From: Fratercula arctica
Lineage: Eukaryota; Chordata; Aves; Charadriiformes; Alcidae
Reading direction: 5' to 3'
Length of the DNA stretch: 64,000 bases
NCBI GenBank assembly: GCA_947846985.1
Contig: CANTUZ010000001.1
Location: 190,511,455-190,575,454 of the forward strand
Shown here: in pieces, positions 1 to 12,259 of the stretch
Position numbering within the stretch: the stretch's first letter is position 1
Layout: each line of letters opens with the position of its first letter
Translations under genes and position numbers: made by a program
Notes under the pieces: generated by a model
The model's database searches: none
The model's input: only the letters and a program-made list of their open reading frames with translations
Told to the model about the DNA's origin: nothing

Positions 1-143
1 CAGGTTCCTGGTTCAGGTTTGTTATTCATCATGTCCTGGTTTGTTGCTCAAGCTCCTGCAACTACACCCTTTCCTCTGTAGGCACCAGTGGTTTGGTGCT
101 GGTGGAGGTCACCTGGCTGCCTGTTGCTGCTGGTTTGATATCG

Positions 144-617
144 TTAGTGGGTTGCTTGTAGAAAGCAGAGCATAGCTGTGTAAAGTGTATGATGTTGGAT
201 TCCCATCCTCTTTGGAAGTGGACTGGGGGCTGAAGTTTGGGCATCCATCACAGCATCTTTTCCATGCACATATATGACCTCTCTGTCACAGTCTTTCTGG
301 GAAAGGTAATTTCTGAGGTACATTTGCCTCCTCTGCAAGTGGAACTCTGCAATGGAGGATTGCTCTCCGTGACCTGATCATGGACCTTCTCCAGTTTTTT
401 CACCTTTGCCTGCCATCACACCCAATTGCGGTGCTTTCCCTGCAAGGTCTCCTATGTGATAGTTGTGGTTCAGTTTCCTGAAACTGCTTTCCCAGAGGCA
501 CTTCTTCCAGATAGATAGAAAGTCACTGTCATCTCCAAGGTGTACTCTGGGCAGAGGGCTCCTGAGTGTTGTGACAGGCTGAGCAGCCCTGAGCCTTCTC
601 TCCTTTCCCTCATGCTT
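144..617 (-). pseudogene. Decayed Myb/SANT-like (trihelix) DNA-binding domain protein relic
   Basis: Read on the minus strand, a frame stays open from 617 to a TAA at 144-146 with one internal TGA at 378-380. At 417-542 it reads VHLGDDSDFLSIW, then WESSFRKLNHNYHIGDLA, ending QLGV. This matches the first two helices of Myb/SANT-like domains, where an opening VHWG-type segment, a conserved FLxIW-type core and an N-x-x-V/I-x-x-x-L/A pattern are usual. The third-helix segment WQAKVKKLEKVHDQVTESN appears at 359-415 but in another frame, so a frameshift separates the halves. That order and spacing are what the family (the second half being the QCRxKxKxLK region) would give. Downstream residues are not recognisable. 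Decay and the lack of an intact start indicate a pseudogene or an old domesticated copy. The match is from memory, not from a profile search. Confidence 0.45.
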
Positions 618-654
618 TCATGCCTGAGTATTCCTGATGTGTTTTTCAGGCAGT

Positions 655-1015
655 CCTGTGGCTAGATAGTGAGGATGATGAGGGAATTTAGCTTTCAGAT
701 GATAACAGAGGGGCAGCTATAAATACAGATGCAGCTTTGAGCTAAACGCCTTCCACTCTGAATGAAGACAACCCTGCAGAGATGGCTCCTGATCTGCTTG
801 TCTCTGAGACCTTAGCAGTCAGGCCTGCTGAGACCGGGGAAGTTCTTCCTATTGCCAACCGCCAGCAAAGCAAAGGAATCTCTGTCTCCAGAAGATATTG
901 GCTTTTTCATTGTCATGTGATATTTTCAGGTTACGTAGAGGACAGTGATGATGACGTGAAGACTGATCCCATCCCAAAGCCACTGGATCCTACAGTTACA
1001 GTTTCATATTGCTAG
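655..1015 (+). pseudogene. Possible degenerate acidic coding stretch, family unknown
   Basis: One plus-strand frame reads LDSEDDEG, a stop, LSDDNRGAAINTDAALS, a second stop, and is then open to a TAG at 1013-1015. The last segment includes ETGEVLPIANRQQSKG and YVEDSDDDVKTDPIPKPLDP. The composition (acidic clusters, few hydrophobic runs) looks more like protein than the surrounding DNA does. An acceptor-like GATATTTTCAG precedes the YVEDSDDD block near 919-930, so this could instead be one small exon. Two in-frame stops argue against an intact gene. It lies on the strand opposite to the Myb/SANT-like relic, so the two are not obviously one gene. Acidic N-termini of transposase-derived proteins can look like this, but that is a guess. 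Confidence 0.2.
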
Positions 1016-1214
1016 TCTTTCCTGATGGTTCGGAAGGGGAACCTTGGTTTTGGATGAGATGTGAATTGTTTGACTGGTGGAGAATTGTCCTGTCCCTATG
1101 TGGACAGAAGACTCACTGAGAGTGGTGAAAGACCGTCATGAATTCACAAAGAACAACCAACAACCATCCAAGTTACTCAGTACTGTGACAGAGTGGAGGA
1201 AATGCAGGCGCTGA

Positions 1215-1414
1215 ATTGGTTGTGAAAGACATGCTTAAGGTTAAGGTTCCTAGAGAAGTTGTGGATGCCCCATCCCTGGAAGTGTTCAAGGCCAGGCTGG
1301 ATGGGGCTTTGAGCAGCCTGGTCTAGTGGGAGGTGTCCCTGCCCATGGCAGGAGGGTTGGAACTAGATGATCTTTCAGGACATTTCCAACCCAAACCATT
1401 CTATGGTTCTATGA
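1215..1414 (+). mobile_element. CR1 LINE, 3' end fragment
   Basis: The text runs from a GAAGTTGTGGATGCCCCATC-type segment (end of ORF2, which reads [19 protein letters not shown]) through the typical CR1 3'UTR (GGAGGTGTCCCTGCCCATGG, then TTGGAACTAGATGATCTTTC) to a tail, CCATTCTATGGTTCTATGA. Only the last part of ORF2 remains, as usual for 5'-truncated avian CR1. The left boundary is soft. Confidence 0.9.
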
Positions 1415-4400
1415 AATATTACACCAGCGGTTTTCAAAGTGTGTGGACTTCCTTAAGGAGGTGAGGGAAATAATATAGCTTCATTCCTGTGCCACATTAT
1501 CTGCAGTAAAATGCAATACTCTGCTGAGATAAGGGCTGCATCCAGCTCAGATTAGCAAAGCACTTGGTGGGCAGACTTTGCCCTGGGATTGGGGTAGAGA
1601 ATTCCAAAATGTCTTTAGCAGATTCAATGTTGTGGAGGTTTCACCAGGTGCAGCGTGGGCCTGGGAGCACACAGCAGGACTCTTCTGAGACAAAGGCTAC
1701 AACAGGCCAAGGGAGCCACGTCTCAGAGGAGAAAAGCCTGGTTTGTGCTGTGGTCAAAATGTCCTTGTTCTGCCTCTTCTATCTCTTTCAGTGTCATAGA
1801 CCATAAGCATGGCTAGTGCTGCGAAGCTCAGAGGTATTTAGTGTATAGCTAAGCATAACGCAGAGCTGGGAGGGAGACTGGAAGCTGCTCTTAGTATGTT
1901 TTCAATCCATTTCACCTGGCACCCTATCTGAGAACTAATTTGCATGGACTTCAGCCTTACAAGGGAAAAAATACAGTGAAAAGCAGATTTGCTGAATTGC
2001 TGCTTAGAGCGCACACTTGAGCAGAACTTACTGTGCTCATTTGTCAGCTAATTCATTAGGGTTCACGTCATGCTGTCAGGGTGCTTGGCTGTGTTCTGTA
2101 ATGGCATTTTTTTCCTCTGTTGAACAGCAATTTTGCAATCGCTGCATCAATTATTACAATGTAAAATATTTGGTATACTATTAGATGAAAAGTAAATTTA
2201 TCTTGTGCTAGGAGTTGCACCAGAATATAATAAATGCACTTGATGCTCATTGGGTTTTACAGAGAGAGGCACTCGAGAAAGCAGATTGTCTAGAATGAAA
2301 CTACCATCTGGAAATCTTGTCTGAAGCCTGATTACAATTGAGGTTTAAAGGGACACTTATTAAAAATAATAATAAATCTTATTTGAAGGAAATATATCTG
2401 ATGGGTAATTTGAAAGCCTAACTGAATTTCAATAAATTCTGATAAAGTTGAGGTGTAAACCAGTATCTCATCTGTATTCCTTGCATATCTAATGTTCAAC
2501 AGGATCTAAATAAATTTATAAAATGCTCTGCAGTACACCAGATAACTTTATTCGCATGTAAAGAACACTGATCTAGGTTATTTGAAGATTTTTAGTTGTG
2601 ATAGAAAAAGATATGCTTTGTGTATTTTCAGGATTTTGTTGGGTTTTTTTGTTTGTTTTTTTTTTTTTTTTTCTCGAAAAGACCCATGCAAATTAGGTTC
2701 TTCAGAAAAATAACCGTAATCCTCCCTGGAAACGATGAGCTTGAAGAAATCTGGTTTAGAAATAAGAAAGGCCCAAAGACTCAAGCAATTATGTGATGTG
2801 TTATTACTGAGGAGCCAAGGTCTGTCACAAATGTGTGGTTTTTCATTACGAGATTTTAATAGAAAAATATGAGTCACAGCCAAGCTCTCTCAGTTTTTTG
2901 GCAGTAGTTCTTTAGATGACCCAACTGGCCAAAATTACATGTGGTTCATTCTCTTCTTCATCTGTTCTCAAAGGAGAGAAATGTGTGAAGTGCAGTGCTT
3001 TGCTTTAATGGGATTATTGTTTCAGGTTATGTATTTATTTATTTCATTTTTATTATATAATCTGCTGTTTCCTTTGAAAGAAGGTAATTTTGAAGATATT
3101 TTCTTTGCAGTTGAAGCAACATGGTGAATTTTGTTGCTAACCTTACTGCCTATGGGAATTCATGTCACATTTTCATATGCCTGAAAAATAGGAGTTCTCC
3201 ATCATAATTTAGGAATGAATTCATTTTGTCCCTGAGGTATAAACCATGATATTCGTCCTGGATTTTCCAGGTGGTTTGGGCCCATACCATGGGGCATCGT
3301 TAAGAAAAGTATGGCTCCTGTGAACCTGAATGCTGCTCTGTGGGAAATCAGTGCTGCACGTCTACGCAATGGTGGTGTTCCACAGTTACCCAGGTTGTTG
3401 GAGGGATGGCAAATGCACTTTGTACTGTTGTCCCGACTCCTTCATGCCGAGGCAGGTTGCTGTAGCCCAGCCAAGACTCCATGAAGGCGTCCGTAAAGGA
3501 GTCCGGCTGCTGCTCGCCGGGATGGAGCGAGGTCTCCCAGGCAACTGAAGCCGGTTGGAGATGCTGGCTGTGAAAGTTTAGTGACACCGAGAAATGAGAG
3601 AGCATGCCTTAGCAACGGGCTCAATTGGCCAAAATGAGTATGTACCTCTAATGGCTGCACAGAAAATTCTTCAAAGTGGTTTCAACTACCTGCTAACATT
3701 GTCCTGCCTCCCCTGGACTCAGAGCCAGCCTGCTGGTCCATACGTGGGAGAGAACACACCTAAGGACCAGGCAATTTACTGACACTGACGGGATCAAATG
3801 TTTTGAAGGATGGCTAGAGCTGTGTGTCATCTGCATAGTCCTACCATGCACGTCTGTGTCATTGGCTCACCTACGGCTAGTATGGATGCGCTGATTTGGG
3901 TTCCCAATAAGCGTTGCTTTCAACAGCATCAATAGGCCTCGTTAGGGGTAGGAGACAGGTCACAGGCAAATGTAGAAGACAGATTAAATAACAAGGTGCC
4001 CACAGGGCTGTCTTAAAGAAAATCTTTAATATAGATTTCTTGGTGCTAGTATTATCAACGTAGGAAGTAGACAAGACTGACCTGAAGTGTGTATAGTACA
4101 GACACCATCCGGACTGGATGCACCACAATATAGATGCTTTAGAAAGAGGGAGGGACAACACACAAATATTTTTAAAAAAAGATTTTTCATTCAGTATTGT
4201 GCATAGCTGTATCAGTTCTGCTCTGGCAATAGTACCGTTCTCTCCCATCTCTCTTTCCTATATCTAATCATTCTCATCATCTGCCTCTGAGCTCTTTACT
4301 TTTATACAGCATCTTTTGGGGGGATAAGGAGACTAGAGCCAGATGCATCATTCTGTCAATTCAGAGAACTGCATTATTATACTTTCGTTATTACTTTCTC

Positions 4401-4429
4401 TACCGCTCCTTTTAAATTCTAGCAATTTG
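1415..4429. other. Non-coding, AT-rich unique sequence
   Basis: No convincing gene. A run of 17 T lies at 2656-2672. A locally CpG-richer patch at 3,390-3,545 carries overlapping open frames on both strands (see findings). The remainder is AT-rich with scattered short open frames of chance length. Confidence 0.6.
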
Positions 4430-4625
4430 TTTGCTTCTTAACTGCTCTCACAGACAGATCAGAGATTTGTATTGCATTGTCCACAATGATTCCTAAGTCC
4501 ATTTCCCGAACGGTCACAGTTAATTTAGAACCAAGTAGTGTGGCTGCATGGTTCAAATTGCTCCTTCCACTGCTCATTAACCTCACATTTATCAACTTTT
4601 AAGAAAAGCTTAATCCTTTTGCTGT
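4430..4625 (-). mobile_element. Ancient CR1/L3-like LINE relic
   Basis: Read on the plus strand, the segment has the order seen in antisense CR1 ORF2: CCACAATGATTCCTAAGTCC (compare CAACACCCCCAAGTCC in the younger copy at 29.5 kb), then CTCATTAACCTCACATTTAT, which recalls the ACCTTACATTTAT block of old vertebrate CR1/L3. Divergence is high and no frame is intact. Family assignment is by eye. Confidence 0.4.
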
Positions 4626-7600
4626 TAATAAGATTGCATGAACATAAGAATGGAGAAAATGTATATACTTGTATCATTTTAAGAAAGGAGGTATTGAGAT
4701 CTCAATTTTAAATTAATCCCCTATCAAATCAGAATGAAACCCTGCTACTTACTGTGTGAAAGCCAATTACTTTTGTTCACCGGCCCTTAGAAAGTCCTTG
4801 ATTGCCCAAAAAAAAAAGAAAAAAAGAAAAAGGGAATTTTCAGGTTAACTTCAAGAGACTATTTGTATAGCCCTTTTAATAGAACAGAAAGGACTGATAA
4901 AGAATGATACATTCAGTATATAATGTCTGAGTTAAGTACAAATATTCCTAAAGTAATATATGTAATTGGGGCCATATTCCCTAACGACTGTCTGTTTTTC
5001 CCCCAAGATCAAGCAGCTTTCACATTTCTGCTGCTTTTTCCTGATTAACATTCCAAATTCTGCTCTCCCTCTCCATTAAAATTCCTGCCCAAGGCAATGG
5101 AGTTTCTCGCCCTAATACTCTCTCTATTCACATCAGCATGACCAAAAGGGTGCTCCAAAATTCATCTCTGTCTCCAGGGTCTCTAGTCACGTAATTCCTA
5201 AGTTACTATCTTTCCTCTTTTTATATAAAACTGAATCTTGCCTTTGAAGCCCTGACATATAAATTTTGTCCCAAGAGAGCACAAGCTATCTCTTGTGCTC
5301 TCAGTTAATCTCTTTTGTCTTTTCTGCTCCCGACACTCTTCCAAATCACTGTGGCTTCACAGGCGTAAGCAAAGCAGAATCTGACCTGCAGAAACATTGC
5401 ACCAAGCAACATGGCTGGAAGAAATCAAAAGGATCATGGTGTGATTCCCAGTTAACAGGTTGCCTTTCCAGGGGCGGCCATTTGAAAAATTTTCTGCTCC
5501 ATTGTAAAGGAATATTTGATGTAGAAGTTGCTGAAATGTTGTCATTTTGCAAAATTATTTTCAGCAGGATAAAATGATGCATAAAGAGCTAGTGAGCTGT
5601 GTGAGCTTTCCATGCTTAATTTTTACCCATTTGATCAATAGACTGTATTCTTCCAGACTGTATTAGACTTCTCTCATTTCCTAGAAATAAAAAGGCAGTC
5701 ATATCATAGGAGATGATGTCATTATTATTTCAGTAGAATTTGCTTTTAATGTGATCATATAAAAAATAAATACTGAAAATTCTGCACTGCCATGGATAAC
5801 AACTGGCTTGTCAACTTTTCAGAAGTGTTACCCATGGAATGAAAAAAACCCCCACAACTTAGCCTAATTTTTAATGTAACAGTGGTAGGAAATGGTGAAT
5901 ATTTTTATTTTTTTAAAGTCTCTTTATATTTGTAAGCGTAAAAATCTCTTAGTTTGACCCACATGGTAATCTTGATATATCATCTGTCAGATTCTCAACT
6001 GGTAGAAGTGAATTTAGCTCACTGAGTGTAGCAGGTCTGTGTTTTTTCACCCCAGTTGTATAACTTACCCAGAGCAAGAACATGAATGTAGAAGGAAGGC
6101 CCAATTTCGTCATTATTTGCACTCTTCTGATATGGATGTTGAAATTATGAGCTACACAGTAGCTGTAAGCCACGGGGGGAAGTCTGGAGCCTTCACAGCT
6201 GCTGCTCTGGAGTTGGTGAAACATCTCTTGGAGTGTGTGTGACCAGTCATGGCCCTTCATAGCAGTTACCCGCTTTTCAGCTGCCCTCAGTAGGATTGTG
6301 GAAAATAAGAAGAGTTTGATCAGGCGAGCGATTGATGCATTGCAAATATTTTTATAAAGGGTAAGCAACAAACTCTTGTAGGTCCATTTTCATATCTACA
6401 GTCAATGAGACAAAGTCTATCAGGTGATTGCTGACTGTCCCTTGGATTAATTGCTTAGACAGATTAATTGGCTTCACAAGCTCTGTGTGTCAGCGTTGCT
6501 AAAACACCCCAAGGAAAAGACTATGGCAAGCTTTGAAAAGGTGAACCTAGAAACATCAGCGTGTAGCTGCTGTTTTAAGTAAATACCGTGTTCCCATTGT
6601 AACAGACACAGCAATGACCTTAACCCACTGCCCAGGTTTCCCATGTGGGGTGCTGGGCTGGTTTCTGGGAATTCACGTACTTTCCCCAAAACTTCTTTGG
6701 AAGTCCTTATAGGATTTGAGGTGAGCCCTCTGAAGCATGTCACTGAGCAAGAGGGCTTTGAAGGCCAACGAGAAGGCGGTGGAGCTCAGTTCTGAAGTGA
6801 GAACACTGCTATGGACTCACTGTCCTGCAGGGAAGGCTCAGATGTCCGTATCATGTGAGGACCAGAGCAGTTTGGCAATTGGGTGCTTTTGCTTTCAGTA
6901 AGCCACTCAGCTGATTGTACTCCTGGAAGGATTAGGAAAAAGCCTTCCCTGGGAATCCTCCCAGGTTTTGTTTTCCTAACCCTTCCTTTGCTCACGTAGG
7001 CTTTCCCCGAAGTGAGGATGATCGAGATCGTAAACCTCCCTGCAGACCTATTCCTAAAGTAAACAAATAAAGAAGAACAATATTGTCAAACAGGCATCTA
7101 GGAATTGGACAGTTGGTACTGGAATTAGCTCACAGCCATCTGGCTTTGAAAGGAGGAATTGGCTGGCAGTTCAGCTCTAAAAGAAACAAACAATTCTGGG
7201 TATTTCCCCCCCCCCCTTTTATTTTTTATTTGTAGGCACAGAAAAAAAAAATCGGTTCATTTTGACTATATTGAAGAAATCTGTCTCTCACAGTGTCTGA
7301 AATAAAAGATCACTGAAGACTAAATTCAGACTGAGATGCCTCCTGTTTTACTGGTAATTTTTCTTAATAACTATTTATGGCTTAAACAAGCCTTTTTAAA
7401 TTATATATCAGTGACATGCTCTCAGGCCTATACTGTCCCCTTCTTCCAGGGAAAGGGGGTGAAAATCTCTGTAAAACTCCCCCTTTAGAGGAAAATGCCT
7501 GACTCTTCTGTGGGGACTGAGCAGCCATGCAGAAGGGATGGACCATGCAGTCGTGGGCGACACAGACCTAATCCTGCCCACCCCAGTCACTGGAGTCTCC

Positions 7601-10600
7601 GGATCAGTGTCACTCATTTCTCACATATTGCCAGCATGCCTAGCTCCAGCCTTCTTGTGCCTCCTGAGGTATGAAGCAGCATGGTGTGGAAGACGACAGG
7701 GCCATTGCAATCAGCGTCCTCCACCCAGCTCATGGCCCGTGCTGTCCATGGGTGGTGGATGGCCTTGGCCACTGATGCCCATGAGGCTGGCTCCAAGGTA
7801 CGTCTCCTGCGGGCTGAGCGTGCTCTTCTGCTTCCCTCTTTTTGAGAGAACATCTGATGTTTGATAAAAAATTCAAATTCATGCTTCTGTGCCCACTATT
7901 TCAGGCCACACACAAACTTCCCACAACATTCTTCAGAGAGCGGGCCTTATCCAGGGATTAAAGATGTCAAAATCTTTTTTACTTACTTCACTGGTTTAAG
8001 GCTGGGCTCCTTGCTTTGGTTAGAAGCTCCTCAGATGGACTGGGGAAGTGATAAGGCCTCCAGTGCACTGTGTGATGATTTCTCTTCATTTGTGTGTGGC
8101 ATTTTTTGTCAGTGGCACTGCTTTTTTTTTTTTTTTTCATTCAACCTGCACATCACTTAGATTGCTTGAAGCCATTAGACTTGATGATTTCTTTGCAAAA
8201 TGAAGTGGAAAAACATATTCAGTCAAGGCCAGCCTCCGAAGAAGCCCATTGTTTGCAGTGGTTCAATTTAATTTAAAACATATCACATCAGTTTCTATTG
8301 TTAAGTTTAGTATTTCAGCACTATGGAACCTGATGAGATGAAATTGCATTTTCACTGTAAAATCAGATTTAGCTCTTTGAGCGATGAACTGGTGAGGGAT
8401 TGTATTTTATTATGTATATTGCAAAGAAAAGAGCATGCTTTGCCACACAATAGGAGCTTGCACACAGCCAGTTTTGGGTTTGGTTTTTTTTCTTTTTCTT
8501 TTAATACACTTTGGGGTGTGAGTGTCGTTGGGTCATAAAGTGCCAGCACCTCTAAGTTTTATGCTCCCTAACTTTGCCAGCGAACTTGAATCTACAAAAT
8601 GGTTACCATGCTCCTTTAAAGTGTTATGTTGTTTTCATAACCTTGGATTTTCCAGCACTCTCTAGCTGAATATTGTTGTTTGTTTAAGTGTAGTGAGATT
8701 AGCTGTCCTTGAAAATATCACTGGTGGCAGTTTGATCCTGTAGCAGAATGCCAGGAGTCGAAGGACGCAAGACCATCCTTTACACCCACCAGATATAATT
8801 ACACATTCTGCAGCAGGTATATTGTTTCGGGCTTTGATTTAGGAAAACATTCCTAAGAAAGACAACTTGGATAGATGCATATATTTAAAAAACACTGGCC
8901 TAAGGAGTTCATGTTTTGGCATTTACATAAAAATGTGTTTAAGTGCATATATTTTCCTGAACCATGGCCTTAGATTTATTCCCATTAAAGTCCAGCAACT
9001 GAACCAATGTTGGATACCTAGACTTGGGTGGCCCAGTAACCCCTTTAACAATTTGAGTCTGCCCATTTATTATGTTTACAAACTCCTTGAAACACTGAAT
9101 GACTTACATTTTTTTAAAACTGCAGGATCCTCGGGATTTCCAACATGAACATGCTTTCAGTTACAAAACAGGAATTTATTTGTTTACATACAATTTGAAA
9201 ATTGAGGTTTTACAGATTTGAATGCAGAAGATGCTTTTCCATAGGTAAAACTTATGAAAGGTTGATAAGCCATTTGCTCTATATGGGAACCCAGATTTTT
9301 TAATTTTTTTAAAAAATATAATTACATGAGACACAAAATCTATTCAGATATTAACAACATGGTTCTTCTGTGATATTACTGCCTTTTTATTTGTAAGAAA
9401 TTAAAGAAGTTCAGTGCAGCTTGGAAGAATTCAGTCTTTTGATCTGAGGGGTAAAAATTAAGTATGGAAAGCTCATGCAGTGTAAGATTGATCAAACTAG
9501 CAATTCCTTTTTCTGTTCCTGCTTGAAATTTGTGGGAGGATTTTTTTTTTTTTAATGTTACAATTGCCAGAGGTCTTTAAAAATTGGACTTGAGGATTAG
9601 AAAGCTTCCTCAGAGAATGAAATCAGCTGCTACAGATTTAGGGCCGTTTACCTGAGACTAATCTATTAGCAAGTTTGTAAAATATAATGCCGTTAAGCGC
9701 TCTGAGAAGTGTACAGCTTGAAAGTCTGTTTGAGAACACCACGAAGTCTAACAGCTATGTGCACCCTCAAGCCAGCTAGTTTTGTTTGACTTATTTCTCC
9801 TTTTTTCCCCTGTAGCTGCAGCTGTGAGTCTCTGGACTCTTGTAACGCACATCTTGAACGGTTATTTATGACCATAGCAACATACCACGGGCAAAAGTAT
9901 AAATTAATAGACCACTTTGATTTAAGCACATCATCATCATCATTTTGCACAGCTTGCATCACCACAGAAGCAGAAAAGTACTTGGAGAATCTGATGCCAG
10001 GTATAACCCACTTTCTGCATGCTCCAGTCCTTTGCTACAGTACCTACTTCATCTGTCCCAAAGTCCTGTGCCTCCAGCAACCGTTCCTGTCATCACCAGA
10101 GCTGAGGAGCTGTTGCATTCCATATTTATGCCACCTCTCTCTGTGCATAACTGTTTTGATTTACATGTGGAGACCCATAATCTTCTCTCTCTGCTACCAG
10201 GAATCAACTTCACTCAGTTTTGAAGCATACATCTGTGTTTTTTCTCAAGTACCTTTGAGCAACCAGCTGACCAAGTGCTGGTCTGTCAGGACATTCAATG
10301 AATGTCAGCCACCTTTATAAGTTTTAAGGAGTTAGTAAACCTATACCAGGTCTTTTAACTCATTTGTTTTGCCCCTACCAGATTTCCTACCCTTGTATTG
10401 ATTGCTGCTGCTTCCCTTTTTATTCCTCTTAGTTTCTCCCCAGTAGAACTCTCTACCTTGTAATGGTATTCCTCAGTGCTAAAAAAAAGAAACTCATCAT
10501 TAAAATATTAAATGAAATAGCTAGACTGCATTTTTATTCATATAATTGCTGTGCTTATTGTCCTGGGATATAACTCAAAATGGTAAAATTTCATCAGAAA

Positions 10601-12236
10601 AGGCAGGTAGGTGACTTATCTGAGTCTGTATATCCTTCTGTCTATCTTTCACATCTGGACTGTCATTTTGTTCTATATGGTTGTCCAATTCATGTATCAC
10701 ACACACACAAAGTGATGGTGACAGATACAACTGCTACTTGACAACCTGTCCCAGACATTAATTTCCTTCTGCATTAAAAAAAGTGTCATCTGAATATCCT
10801 CAGGACTTGCTTTTGCTAAAATTAACGTTTATAGTGGTTGGTCCTCAGAAATTCATGCCAATCAATCACAGCTGTAAAATAGTTTAATATAGAAGGCATT
10901 TCACAAAAGTATTTTCTCCAAGACTGTCTCTTTCTAACCCTCACCCAGATGGCATTCTTTAATGAATAACATTGAGAGAATAAATTAGCCATTTTCAGGA
11001 GTGAGGATTCACCATCATAACAATTTGCAGAAAAACAATTAAGAAAAACTGAAAAGTGGCCACAAGTGAACAATGGCAACGTGCCTTTCTCTGAAATCTG
11101 TCAGGCAGGATGTTGTATAGAACAATAATGTGAAATATGGACTATATTTCCTAAATAGTACTAAGCATTATTTTATTTCAGGAAACCAAGGGCTTCTCAA
11201 GCCTTGTTTTTCCACAGCAGGAATTTCTCTACTGGCTGTTTCTTATCCCTGAGTTGAAGTATTTTACATATCTGATGGTTTCTGTTTGTCGCACCATTTG
11301 CGTGCAGCTCTCTACTTTGTGCACCACAGCGCTTCGTTAGCTAAGCAGTCAGAGACAACTTTAACACAGGATTGCTGTGGAGAAAAAAGACTAGATATGG
11401 TTATTATTAAGCAATTACAGGCCTGGATATCTCAACCAATTACCATGATCACAACCCTGTTCTGCCTATTGTGTGCAACCACCCTACCTCCAGCTGTGAT
11501 CTTGTCAGAGCTCGTAAGCAAAGCAGAGTGGGGCTGGTGAGGCAGCAAGATGGATTTACTCTGGAAATAAGGCAGAAAAAAATAACACAAAATGGTTTGG
11601 TAATTCAGAAGGTAGCATCTCATACACTCAGAGTTGCCGGCTTACAGAGTTCCATCCTGAAACCTGTGGTAGTGCCATTTTTCTTGACTTCTGATTTTCT
11701 AGGCTAATAAAGAAAAATAGGTTTTAATTTATTTAAGGAATTTCTAGGTAGAAAAAGGAGATTTGAAAGATATCCCAACTGTAAGTATTAGTAAACAACC
11801 CCTTCCCCTGTTACTCTTTTAAATACTCTCACAGTCTTGATGGCTGACTCCTGAGCTTTGAATACCTGGGCAAAAACGGAGCACTCTGCGGCGTTACCCC
11901 TCTGGTGAGACGTAGAGCCACAGTGCTCACCCCCATTGTGCCATTTGCATTTCTGACCTTACACTCCCCACCTCTGCCAGGAGTGAAACACCGGACCCCC
12001 CTGTGCTTCTGGAGGACCTTGGGCAACAGCCTCTCCTGTGCCAGGTAAGTCAAAGGCTGTATTTTTCTACAACATCAAGCCAGACGTTGCCGTAGGAAAA
12101 GCTATCTCTGCCACCGTTTCCCATGCCTGCTTCTTCTTATCCTCACATCATTAGTTCCCTTGTACTAAGTCAACCTCCCGTCAGCTGTGCAACAAAGGAC
12201 TTATGATCTGAAGTGGGTTAAAACACACCACACCAG
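4626..12236. other. Non-coding sequence with homopolymer runs
   Basis: No gene recognised. C11 lies at 7206-7216 and T16 at 8122-8137. There are long but featureless open frames at 5949-6371 (minus) and 9868-10320 (plus), discussed under rejected items. Short (CATCAT)n is present near 9930. The texture is that of intron or intergenic DNA. Confidence 0.6.
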
Positions 12237-12259
12237 AAAAAAAAAAAAAAAAAAAAAAA
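12237..12259 (+). repeat. Poly(A) tract, 23 A
   Basis: An uninterrupted run of 23 A. It could be the tail of a retroposed sequence on the plus strand, but nothing recognisable precedes it and no target-site duplication is obvious. Confidence 0.9.

Noticed and set aside
5949..6371. 140-codon minus-strand open frame
   Set aside because: No domain; mixed hydrophobic and basic blocks with no pattern; the plus strand is also open across part of it. Length alone is within chance for 64 kb.
9868..10320. 150-codon plus-strand open frame, the longest non-repeat frame in the window
   Set aside because: No recognisable motif, cysteine/leucine-rich chance composition, overlapped by another frame on the same strand, and no promoter, splice or polyadenylation context.
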